Shown here: piece by piece, positions 11,056-23,000 of the stretch
Layout: each line of letters starts with the position of its first letter
Numbering within the stretch: the first letter of the stretch is position 1
From: Tretioscincus oriximinensis
Taxonomy: Eukaryota; Chordata; Lepidosauria; Squamata; Gymnophthalmidae
Direction: 5' to 3'
Length of the DNA stretch: 64,000 nt
NCBI GenBank assembly: GCA_022410635.1
Contig: JAJVDF010000003.1
Coordinates: forward strand, 6,342,290 to 6,406,289
Notes under the pieces: model-generated
Seen by the model: only the letters and a program-made list of their open reading frames with translations
Database searches by the model: none
Told to the model about the DNA's origin: nothing
Program-made: the position numbers and the translations under genes

Positions 11056-14000
11056 GGCATTAACTGTGTACATTAGCACTGTACAAAAATATAAAATAAA
11101 GACCAATATTAAAAGAAACAAAACAACAAGAAAATTAATATGGCTGGGAAAGTTAGGAGGGACAAGGGGAAATATTTTTTCACCCAAAGGCTTATTGGCC
11201 TATAAAATTTACTTTCAGAAGAGACCCCAAATGGGCCTGCCACAGTCTACACTGGCATGTGTATGAACCATTGGGTGAGACAGAAGGCACGAATGGCTAT
11301 GTTGCTTAGGAAACCGTCTCTCCTCTGGGAGATTGGGTTTCAAAGTCCTGTGTCGGACATAGGGAGGGATGAGCACCGTCTCCAGCTATTACAGCTTCTC
11401 TAGCAAACCCAGCTATTTGAAAGCAAGAATTGCAAGAAATTGCAACTGACTGCAAGTAGATAAATGGGAACCACCACAGTCTGGTGGGGAAGAGAGAATG
11501 TAAGCCTTCAGGCAAAAATACCCTTGTAAGCTGCTTTGAGTCCCTTTGAAAGGTGAGAAAAATGGGATATAAGAACCCCGCTTCTTATACGAAGAATAAG
11601 AACTTCTTCCTCCTCTTCTTCTTCNTCTTCTCTTCTTCTTTTTACTCTTCTCTTCTTCTTCCTCCTCCTCTTCCTCCTCTTCAAGCTGCCCTCCCCAATC
11701 AGCAGGTCTCATTTTGTGTTCTCATACTATGAAGAAGGCTTTTGTGGCTGTATCTGAAAGTTCAGGTTCAAAGCAAAACATGACATAATAGTTCCCAAAC
11801 CACAACATATGTGATGAAAACCAGCCGTGGCGCCCTCCATTCTTCCTTTGGGAGCTCTTGCCTTTCAAGATATCCATTGGCAATGTTTTCAATAACTTCC
11901 CCTATTAGAAGCATGTGGTGAACAAGATGGATGTCTTCCAGCACAGGCCTTGAAGCTTTTGAGATGGCAGATTATTCTGCAAATAATACCCCATTGGCTA
12001 TGTCTCTGATTCCACTGGGAATGTGGGCGTCCCTGGGTCATTGTTGGCGCTCTCTGTCTCCAGGGCACCAGCCTTATCAGTGCTGCCAGCATCCCATCCA
12101 TGTGTAGCAGCTGCCTTGTGATAGCCNTTTCCCATTGTGATGAAAACCTAATCACAGCTCTACAATATTTAGAGAACTACAAGTCCCATAAACTATAAAA
12201 TGGAGAGAAGAGACTTCTTTGCCCAGTCTTTGCCGTGAGTCAAAACCAGTGGCTTTTTCTTTCTGCCCGAAGTAATATACTGTGGAGTTTGAAAGTTTGT
12301 GGATCTCTCAGAATGTTCCACATTTCTGCATAAATATGACCTCAAATACATGAGATTTTCACACAAGTCCTAAAAAGTAGATAAAGAGGATCTATCAAAC
12401 AAGTAAAAATATTAGACAAACTTTCAAACGTGACTGTAGTTGGTCTCAAATGACAGAATTGTGTCCGTGTCACTTTCAGTAATAGTCACACTCCTCTACT
12501 TCTTCATTTCATCTTTAGTCCCACAAAATAGGATTCCAGTCAGGGAAGAAAAATGGACTAAGCTTGTTATTCAGGACTGAAGATGATGTGACCAGGACCT
12601 TAGAGTTTTGAAAGGCAATATAAAGCCATCTAATGGGTAGTGATTCTGCCCATATGGCAATCTCTCCTCTAAATAAAAAAGTGTTCTGCTGGGACCTTTC
12701 AGCACAGCAGCGTAGATTCTTTTCACTTACCTCAAATGTCTACACCCCAGTTTGATTTTGTATACTAACAATAACCCATAGGAAAATAAGAGTCTCTTGC
12801 TGAATGGGGACTCAGCCAATCTCATCCAGACCTCAGTCTTATCCAGTGGCCCACCTGATGCACATGGGCATCTCAAGCAGAAGTAGAAAGCAAAACATTT
12901 ACCTGTTGCTCCATCCTAGAAGATGCATCAAGACATCCTTCCTAGTAGCCANTGATACACTTGGCTTCCATGAATTTGTCTAATCCATAGTAAATTCCAT
13001 AGACCAATGGCCCTCTAGGTGAAAAAACACTTACCTTTCCCCGTCCCAACTTTTCTGCCCATCAGCTTCTATTCACCTTATCCATCCCAGTCATAATTTT
13101 ATACTTTTCAATCAGATCACCTCTTAAACTCCTTCACAGCTGAAGAGACTTAGGTGTTATAGCCTGATTTCATAAGGGAATTTGTTCCAGCCTTTTTGGG
13201 GGGGACCTTCTTCAATTCCACAATATCTCATAGATTTATAAGTAGATAGATAATACAATATTTGCTGATTTATTTTTGATTCTCTATCCTAATATTGTGG
13301 GGTGTTTTTTTTTACTGCTGCTGCACACTGGGGTGTTAGCTTCATTGAGCTCCATCAGTACCCCAGGGTTCCTTTCTTGCTTTGTCACAGGATGTTTTGT
13401 GCCCATCAGTAGATGGGAGCAATTGGAGTTCTTTGCCTCTGTGTACTTAGGTTGAATGCATTTGCTGCTTTGTTGCCCATTCATTCAACTTCAAGAGATC
13501 TCACAGTATGCCCAGTCTTTAGATTCAAATGTGAGGAGAGAGGTTACTTTTCCTTTATGGATAGAGTGAATGTTAACATTTGGAGTGAGTCTATTTCTTC
13601 TTGACATTTGTTAGTGGTTGCTAAACTGCTGTGTCTTGGTGTGCTGCTTCCTCCCTAGGTACCAAGGCCAAGGTGGGGGGTGTTCGTTTTGCCCCGACCC
13701 AGACAGTGGAAGGATCCTCCAGCCATGTTCACTTTGATGAAAAACTTCACGATTCAGTGGTGATGGTCACCCAGGAGAAGGATGGGACTTTCCTAGTGAA
13801 GGTAAGAGAAGAACCCCTTGCCCTGTCTACAGCACATGTGTTTGCTTGGGTTCGCTTCCAAGAGGTCTGAATTGAAGACAATTAATATGTTTCTTAAGAC
13901 AAAATTTGTATTCTGTTTTTAACCATATTGGTTATATATATCATGTATTGCTTTCCTAGTTGCGAGTAATCCAGATTATTTTTGATTATTGGGAGGGAAG

Positions 14001-17000
14001 AGCACAATTTTGACACATCTTCCTTCTTCATAGTAAACAGGAAAAATTATTGGGAGGAAGGGAAGAAGGAACGAAAGAAGGTAGAAAGAAAGGAACAATT
14101 TTTACATTCTTTCTTCTTCACTGATTCAATAATAAACTGGAAATAATATTGGGACAAAGGGAGGGAGGGAAGAAGGAAGGACTTGTGAATCACTCAGTTT
14201 ATTTGTATATTGCTTTTCCAAAACATGATACTAAAACAGTTTTCAACAAANAATATTTTTTTTAGTATAAGCGCACTAAATGTTTATTTTATTGTATATA
14301 AATTATACAAATTAACAGTACATTGCTATACTACTGGAACTGTTCTCTCCCTAAACAAGGCCTTTCTGAAGTCTGGCCCTTAAACATACCCATTGTTTCT
14401 CTCTATGGTCTTATAGATTGCAGTAACTGATACTTCAAGTGAATCTTCCTCAAAGCAGTCTATAAAGTACTCCATGATTCTAAAATGTACAAGTTCTCTT
14501 GCTAGAAATTCTGATCCAGACTAATAAGCTTCCTTTGAATTCTTACAAAGGAGCTAGCTAACATCCCCCACAAAGATGGAATACAAGCTATCAAGAACAC
14601 CATTCCAGATAGCACATCTGCAGGCCTAGCCACCAAGATCTGCCACTTTGTTCTCACCCATAACTATTTCACTTTTGACAATAACATATATTTCCAAACT
14701 AATGGTACTGCCATGGGTACGCGTATGGCACCCCAATANGCCAACATCTTTATGTCTGACCTAGAACAACGCTTTCTCAATTCCTGCACCCAGAAACCTC
14801 TACTGTACTTAAGATTCATCGATGACATCTTTATAATCTGGACTCACGGAGAGGACTCACTAAGAACATTCCACCAAAATTTCAATAGCTTCCACCCTAC
14901 TATTAACCTCAGTTTGGAACAATCTAGGGAGCAAGTCCACTTTCTGGACACCACCATAAAATTGCACAATGGACATCTGAGCACGACCCTGTATNGCAAA
15001 CCCACTGATCGATACACCTACTTACACGCCTCTGGTTTCCACCCTGAACACACAACCAAATCTATTGTCTACAGCCAAGCTCTCAGATATAATCGCATCT
15101 GCTCGGATCCAGAGGACAGAGACTCCAAACTCCTGGAACTACAGCAAGCATTCCTCAGGCTACAGTACCCACCACATGAAGTAAAAAAAACAAATCAACA
15201 GAGCCAGAATGGTACCCAGAATTTATCTATTACAGGACAGATTGAGGACAGAAAACAACAGAACCCCATTAGTGGTCACATACAGCTTACAATGGGCCCC
15301 CTCAAACACATNNNAAATNNNNTNNANNNNATTTNNNATAAGAACACAGCTTTCTCAAGAGCACTTGGTGATAAACCTTTGCTGGTTTACAANCAACCAC
15401 CCAACCTCATACTCACACAAAGAACACAGGACANGGAGGGAGAAATGGGAACTAGACCCTGCCACAAACCCAGATGTCAACTCTGTGCACACATCCACCC
15501 TGGCAATGTCATCACAAGACCTGATAACACCACCCACAACATTAGAGGGACTTTTACATGCTCATCTTCTAATGTGGTGTATTCCATTTTCTGCCAACAA
15601 TGCCCCTCTACACTCTACATTGGGCAAACAGGACAATCCCTTCGCCAGAGAATAAATGGACACAAATCAGATATTTGAAATGGAAACACACAGAAACCAG
15701 TTGCTGAACATTTTAACCTTCCAGGACATTCTCTCTCAGACCTCAGGACTGCAGGTCTTGAACAAAGACACTACAAAGGAAGGTTTGAAAGAGAAGCAGC
15801 AAAACTTGAATACATTCATAAGTTCCAGGCCTTTAACAAAGGACTTAACAGAGATAATGGTTTCCTGGCCAACTATACATTTTTATGAAACCTGTCAAGT
15901 ATTTGATTGTTTCTCTACCAGACATTGCCTCTTGTTGCCCCAAGGACTTTTTCACATAAGAGGATTAGTTTCTGATATTTACCTGTTTTTCTAACCTGCA
16001 ATTCATCACCTTACTACAGTTGCATATGCTTTATCTTCTCCCATACACAATTTCCTATAAATACCTGACCCTGACATTAGTCCCTCAGCATCTGAAGAAG
16101 TAGATATGTCTATGAAAGCTTATGCCACCCCCTTTTCTCAAGTTAGTCTCAAAGTGCTACTAGCTCCTTTGCTGGACTTTCTACTAGACTAACACGGCTA
16201 TTTCTCTGAATTTGAATTCTTAGAATATCTTCATTCAGCTTTTTATGGTTTTTTTTTATTTCTTTCTTCATTGGTCCCTATTAGCTGAAATTCTTCCAGG
16301 CCCCTGGAGCAAAAATGACTATTTTGAGGAAGCGTGAACTATATATAAAGCCTATTTTTCTTGCTCGGCATTCATGATAGGATGTTGAAATAAGCAAGCC
16401 CTCTTCAACAGCTTAGGGAATTAGCAGCTTAATTCACTTTTGCCCTTGATACTGGGAAGTTGTCCAAGGTCAGAATTAGGCCAGCTGTGCTCTGGTTGTA
16501 TTGCTGGCACACTGGCAGCTACTGATTCATCGGATTTATCCAAATTNGCAAGAATTTGCGAGAACTTTTTCTTTCCTTTCCTTTGCTCTTTCACATTTAA
16601 CAACTAAGAGATTGCTATGTCTGCAGATTATGGAGAAACAGTCCATATATCCGCTTTAAATATTTATTTATTTGATGGATACAAAATACAAATTAGGCAT
16701 GTTGAAAACAACCATATCTGAAAGTAAAATGGGAAGGATTGCTTCAGCCAAAGGTCAGGATTAAAAGGTGCATCTTTAATGATTTTCTGAGTGCATACAG
16801 TGAAGATGCATTAAGCAAATCGGGGGAAGATTGTAGTCACCACAGAGAAGACCCTGCCCTGGGTTCCCACCCACTTTGCTGTCAAGAGTACTAGTACAAT
16901 GGGAAGGCCTTGCCCTGCAGATCTTAAGGCACAGGCAGATCAAGAAGAGTGAGAACAGACAAAGAAAGTATTTTTCACCCAGAGGTTCTTTGGCCTTTGC

Positions 17001-20000
17001 CTTCCAGAAGAGGTGGTGGTAGCTAGCAGCCTTATGGCTTTAAGACAGTTTTANACAAGTTCATGGACACCAAGGATATAAATAGCCACTAGGATAGATG
17101 TCTTGACGCTGTCTCTGAGGTGGAGCAACAGGCAATATTTTTGGAATACCATTTACAGGACATCAAGAACAAGTGAAGATTTTTCCTTCTTCTGTTCCAG
17201 ACTCCCCAGGTGCAATTGGTAGGTCTCTCCATGAGACAGAATGCTGAACTAGATGGGCCCCAGGCCAATTCAGCAGGGTTCCTCTTATGGTCTTATGTTC
17301 TTAAGATAGAAGAAAGTTCTCCTTTAAATATTTGGGACCCAAGTCATGTAAACTGCAGTTACTCCCACATTTTAATCCAGCTTCAGTTTGCCTTTGGATT
17401 GGAGTACATATCAATAAAGTTATTTTCTTTCCACATTATACAAAAGGCAGCTTTTCTGAGTTAGAGAAGGCCAGAAGGCAACTCTGCCGATGCATTCTCT
17501 CACTCTGAAAGTGGACTGAAGCTGAACTAAAATTTAGGTGGAACTGCAACCTTAAGGCTTTTTAGATTAAGGTGAAACACATTGAATTGGGCTCAGCAGT
17601 GAATTAGTAGCCAAAATGGATGGAATGTCTTGNGTTTCTGCTGATCTTTTGATTCATGGCAAAGCCTAGATGGGGTATTTCTAACTGTTGTTGCAATATT
17701 TGGACAGAAATATAGAAAGCCCAAGAAATCAAGAGGTGGTAGAACGAGAAAGAAAACAGAAGGAGGGAAGACAGATAGAGATGAAATTTAATATTCTGGG
17801 GATAAGATGTCTGCAATATTAAAGAGACTTAAAAGGTCCTTGTGAACCTGGCATGCTGTGTCCTCTATATAATGTGTGAATCTGTGGTTATGTTTGCTCA
17901 AGTCTTGAATTGAATGGTCATGCATTTCAGATTAAGGATCCTTTTTATACCCTGTTTCAATTTTACTTGTAATTCCCGTCATGCCAGAATGGTAGAGGAA
18001 AATGTAAGCATAAACCCAGCAAAGGAGCTAGTAGCACTTTGAGACTAACTTGAGAAAAGTGAGTGGCATAAGCTTTCGTAGACAGTCTACTTCTTCAGAT
18101 GCTGAGGGACTAATGTCAGGGTCAGGTATTTATAGGAAACTGTGTATGGGAGATGACAAAGCATATGCAACTGTGATAAGGTGATGAACTTCAGGTTAGA
18201 AAAACAGGTAAATAGCAGAAACTAATCCTCTCATGTGAAAAAATCCCTGGGACAACAAGAGGCAATATCTGATAGTAAATCAATCAAATACTTAACAGGT
18301 GTCATAAAAAGTTAATCTCAAAGTGCTACTAGCTCCTTTGCTGGACTTTCTACTAGACTAACGCGGCTATTTCTCTGAAATTGACTAGCATAAACCCAGT
18401 GCAGAATGAATGACTGAGAAGTATCTTGCCAAGAAGAACAGATACTAAAGCTTTATTTAGAAATTATCATCAGGAGATCTGTACCAGCAACAAAAGATTG
18501 CATTGCATTTCAGCAAGAGACATTGTCAGTTCAAGGCAAAGTTCATGGAAGAAGAATGGAGTTATTCCATTTGGGTCCTTCTAGGTACATCATATACTTT
18601 TAATTTTTTTTCATTTCTGAAGAATTGGACTAAACTAGGGACAATCTTCACCTGCTCTGCATCCCATCTTTCTAACCAATCTGGAGGCATCCACTCTAGC
18701 AGCCATTCTAACAAGTTTAAACCAACATATTAAGAGGGAGGCAGGAATCCCTTCTGTACAAGTTCAGCAGTTGTTAAAATCTCTGGCAGCTGAGCAGCCA
18801 CACACCATTTATGCTTTTAGAAATTAGTGTGTTTCTTTCAAAAACCATTGTGNATGACAGCTGCTTATTAACTTTGAATGTGAGATGCTTTTGCAAAGAG
18901 CTTTCTTGTGAAATCAATCGCAGAGGGAACTGTTGTGTTTGCAAATGCAAATGAAGAAGCCGCATTTTATCCTAAATACAGGCACAAAAATCTGAGCAGG
19001 GACGTTCTGTGCAGCTGGGCATCTAAATGGCTGGGTATGTTCTTGCACACTCTCTGAGCTGCAGATCATTCTGGAACATCATTCCAGTGTTGGATCTGCC
19101 AGGAAGCATATACAAAGACTATTCTTTATCCCAGCTGTGGGACATGGAAAGACAAAAGTGACCACCAGCTTTTGAAAATGACAGGAACTTTAGATAACTT
19201 CAGATGACCAAGTTATTCCTATCCAGAAATGGTCAAAGCTGGTGAACCAGTCAGAGATGGAGGTAGGCATTTCTGGCTGTCACTGCCCCATGAGCCTCAG
19301 GTGACAGAGATAAATCCAAAAGCAACCCCAGATCATGGACCTGATCTTTCTGGGACAAAATAACTCCATCAAGAAACNGGTACCTCTGGATTCTAGAGCC
19401 TAACTAGAAAAGGNGAGGCAGCATGAGCTTTCATATTAGTCTACTTCTTCATATATAGACAGAAAGACATACGGATAGACAGATGTTTTAGCAAGTGAGT
19501 CTTGTAGTACTTTAGACGCTAACAAGAAAAAGAGAGGCAGCAGGAGCTTTTGTAGATCAGCCTATTTCTTCAGATGGATGGATAGATAGAGCGCAAGTGT
19601 AGGATCTTTGATACTAATGAAAAAAGGAAGGGATCATGAACTTTCATAGAGAAGTTTGCTACTTCAGATATTTCTTCAGCTAGCATCTAAGGAAGTAGAC
19701 TTGTGTATGGAAGCTTCTGCTCCCCCTCTTTTACTTGTTAGTCTGTCCATCTATCTGTCCACAGACTTACCTACCATTCTGTACAACTAGAATGGCTGAC
19801 TAGGAAGTTCAAAAAGGCAAGTAAGAAACTGAAAAATAAATTGTAAAACCAAAGACACACCCAGTTTGCCTTTAAAAGTGGAATCAAAACATCTGATTAT
19901 GATAGGTGGAAGGGGACTGGGATGTGTAGTCCATTAAGCATAATTACACATCAGTGTACAATTACAATCAAAGCTGAAAATTAGGTGGAACATTTTTAAG

Positions 20001-23000
20001 CTATGAGTTTCCCTTTCCAGAGCAAGTTCTGTAAGGCTTCGGCCAGTGATGGCGAACCTTTTGAGCAACAAAATTCATAAAAAACTTAACTTGGGTGCTG
20101 TGTCACATCTAGAAATTTCCATAATTTTGTCATATTTGTAGTTTGAGCCTAGTAAAAAATCAGTTATATTTNTGATATACTGGTTTGTATTTATTAAAGA
20201 AGCAAAAATAAATAATTGTGACTTTTTTGTTGTGGAATTTTACTGGCTAAATCTTCAATTGAAGGTTGGTCTTGGGAAGATCTCAGATATAAAGATCTTT
20301 TATTCTTGGATAGCATGAGGGTTAAGATTACACAGGGTTTTTTAAGTGGTTCTTTTAAGCAAATGTACCACATTCCCAAATGCATAAGAAATGTATTCTA
20401 AACAGTTATCTGGACTTGCAGTTCAGATCCTACTTTCATTTTACTACATTGCAGCTTTTATCTACCTTCATGTCAGTTAACCCTTACCCGGACTATGAAT
20501 GCTACACACATTCAGGGTAGAGTTGGAAGGGACCAACTATGTCCTGAGGTCCGACNCTCTGGTTCTGTGCAGGATTCACTAAACCATCTCAACCAAATGG
20601 TTGCCCAGCCTCTGAAGACTTCCAGTGAAGGAGAACTCATCATCTCTTTGACTGACTGATTGTCCTTACTGTCAGAAAGTTTTATATATCAAATCTGTAT
20701 CTCCTCCCTTGCAGTTTCATTTCATTGCTTTTAGACTTCCCATATGTCAGGGCTGATTCCACTGCACTGTGACAGCCCTTCAGGTATCTATAGTTGAGTA
20801 AATTGGTGTTCGACAAGAGATGAGAAGCAGCTGCATATTTGTACAGGACAGAATAGTAATCTTGAAAGGACATAGGCTAGAACAGTAATGGACAGATGGG
20901 CTTTAATACTAAAATTATTGAAGGGGTAAGATAGCGAACAGGGATTGCAGGCAAGAACTTGTCTGCCTGTTAATATAATTGATTTCTTTGAAAAATGCAA
21001 TATGCTGTTGGGTGGATGCTGGAAAGAGCAAGATGTCAATGCTAAAAAAGAATAGTTTTACATTTTTTTAGGGTTTACTGGCTGCCCGCGACAAGCAGAG
21101 AATCTAGGGAGGAATAAGATGTGCTTAGTTGTCAGGAGAGTTATATTGGACTTTCCTGAGATCTGGTAGTGGGAGGGGAGCAGCTTTCCCTTTCCAGTCN
21201 GTTTTACTCCAAAAGTGCTCAGAGCAGAGCACATGGGTTGCTCTCCACAGTCAGACAGTTGCATTTTCAAGGCAGGCCGGGTTAAAGTAGGGTTCCCACA
21301 GAAAAACTGGATAGAACTTTGCTCCTTTAATAGCTTTAGAAGCAAGGAATTTTCACCAGGGACAGTTTCTAATGCCTGCAGCATCTCGGGGAAGAAAACA
21401 TTTTTTCACACCCATTAAAAGGGCAAAACTCTGTCCTGAATTTTATATGGGAACCCTAAGCTAAGAGACAACTGGCTAGCAGATCTATCCTTCCCTCCAT
21501 CTTGCCCTATAAGTCCAGCTTAAAACCCAATCTGGTGTTGGATTCTTATCTGGTAGTCTTCCAGTTCAGAGCTCTCTCGGTCCCAACTAGTTCACATATG
21601 TCTTTTATGAAGGGAACCGAAGGTTCCCTTCATAAAACTACTTTGTGTTTTTCCATGTTGAGAAAAACATGCTATAAAAACCAGCTGCTGTACCTTCTCT
21701 TCCCTTTTTTGAAGACAACTTCAAAAATCTATGAAAGTTTGTAGAAAACCTTTTTCTTGTTGGTCTCTAAAAGTTGCTAAGGGACTTCTTTGGTGTGAAC
21801 TGTGCTTCAGTGCAACTCTGAAGCCGACATCGTTCCAGATCCAACTATCTCTTTCTCTTTCAGGTGGGGTTCCTAAAGATACTTCATAAATATGAAATCA
21901 CCTTCCTCTTGCCTTTTGTCCAACCACTGGCAGAAGACATCTGTGCAACGCCATTGTCAAACCTGAACCTTAAAGTGACCAGCATTGCACTCGTTTCTGA
22001 AGGTAATGGTTTTGATTCAAAACAATGTCATTAAATGCAAAATAATTTGACATACAAAATAAACAAATATGACAGAAAGTGAATTTGCATTGAGCCTTAT
22101 TTTGAACTATATATTAGAATATGATCCTGCCATCCACATGGGCAGGATAAATTGAAGATACAAGCTATTTGCACTCTGATTAAGACAGAGAAATACAGTA
22201 AGAAGTTGTGGGATTTTTACCTATATTAAAATAATGGGGAAAGGACTGGCAGGAGAGGATGATCAGAGTTAGATAAATCAGCTACTGTCATGATTGGAGG
22301 AGATATGACAGAGATAAATTCAAGTAGAGGTAATATAAGAAATATATATAATGAAATTATTAAGACACAACAATATAGAATCAAGGACTAAAATTAATCA
22401 ATAGGCAGTATAGAACACCAGCACAGTTTTCGTATATTGTACAGTGATTCAACCCTCTATCCTGGCATTTATTTTCATTTATGATGAAATTAGAAATATT
22501 TCACTCATTTTTGGAAGAAGTGACTGATTAATATTGTCCTGGATATTCAATATATCAATATTCAATATTTTGGACTGCCCAGGTGCATCTGGTGGGCCTC
22601 TGTGTGACACAGAAAGCTGGACTCGATGGGCTGTGGCCTGATCCAGTATGGCTCTTCTTATGTTCTTATGTTCTTAATATATTTGAACTGCAAAGGAATG
22701 TATTTCGATAATGCTGAATGGTATGGACTCGAATAGAGAAGACATTTATATAACAAAACAGCTTCTGCTGGCAGTATAAGGAGGATCAGCTAGATACTGG
22801 AAAGATAAAACTGAATGGACAATTGAAAACTGGTATCAGTGTCTTATAGAATAATTTTGAATGGGTTGAATATGGTAACGAAGACAGGATTTTGAAGCAG
22901 GTAGGACAGGCCCAAGAACTATGGAAAAGATTGGTCGGTAGTGATAAAAGCATTGCTCAAGCATTTAGATTCTAAAAGACAAAAGGTTCTTTCCTTTGGC

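Larger units (their letters stand above)
5057..13658. other. ADISSP intron 1, repeat-filled
   Basis: It contains a foldback element at 5508-5702, CR1/L3-like reverse pieces near 6520-6870, a CR1 tail at 7740-7920, another CR1 tail at 8205-8445, a GTT tract at 11021-11056, a SINE at 11300-11640 with a pyrimidine tail, PLE ends at 10265-10395 and 10740-10870, a Tc1-like MITE at 12278-12438, and a reverse LINE piece at 12945-13190. No exon is recognised. The stretches 9150-10000 and 11750-12270 hold nothing I can name. Confidence 0.7.
13802..21863. other. ADISSP intron 2, contains the best PLE copy
   Basis: It holds a purine-rich stretch (14040-14180), the Penelope-like element (14510-16225), a CR1/L3-like LINE tail (16940-17310), a folded PLE copy (18000-18395), a PLE-end array with tetranucleotide repeats (19405-19790), a reverse CR1 (20505-20890), a foldback element (21283-21463), a partial SINE (21527-21600) and a short perfect hairpin (21603-21637). 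16230-16930 and 18400-19400 show nothing identifiable. Confidence 0.7.

Noticed and set aside
11413..11712. Glu/Lys-rich minus-strand ORF
   Set aside because: It is the translation of the expanded CTT/CCT SINE tail, not a protein.
19405..19790. CRISPR-like alternation of repeats and spacers
   Set aside because: Units vary in length and orientation, spacers are simple repeats, and the host is a vertebrate; they are PLE ends.
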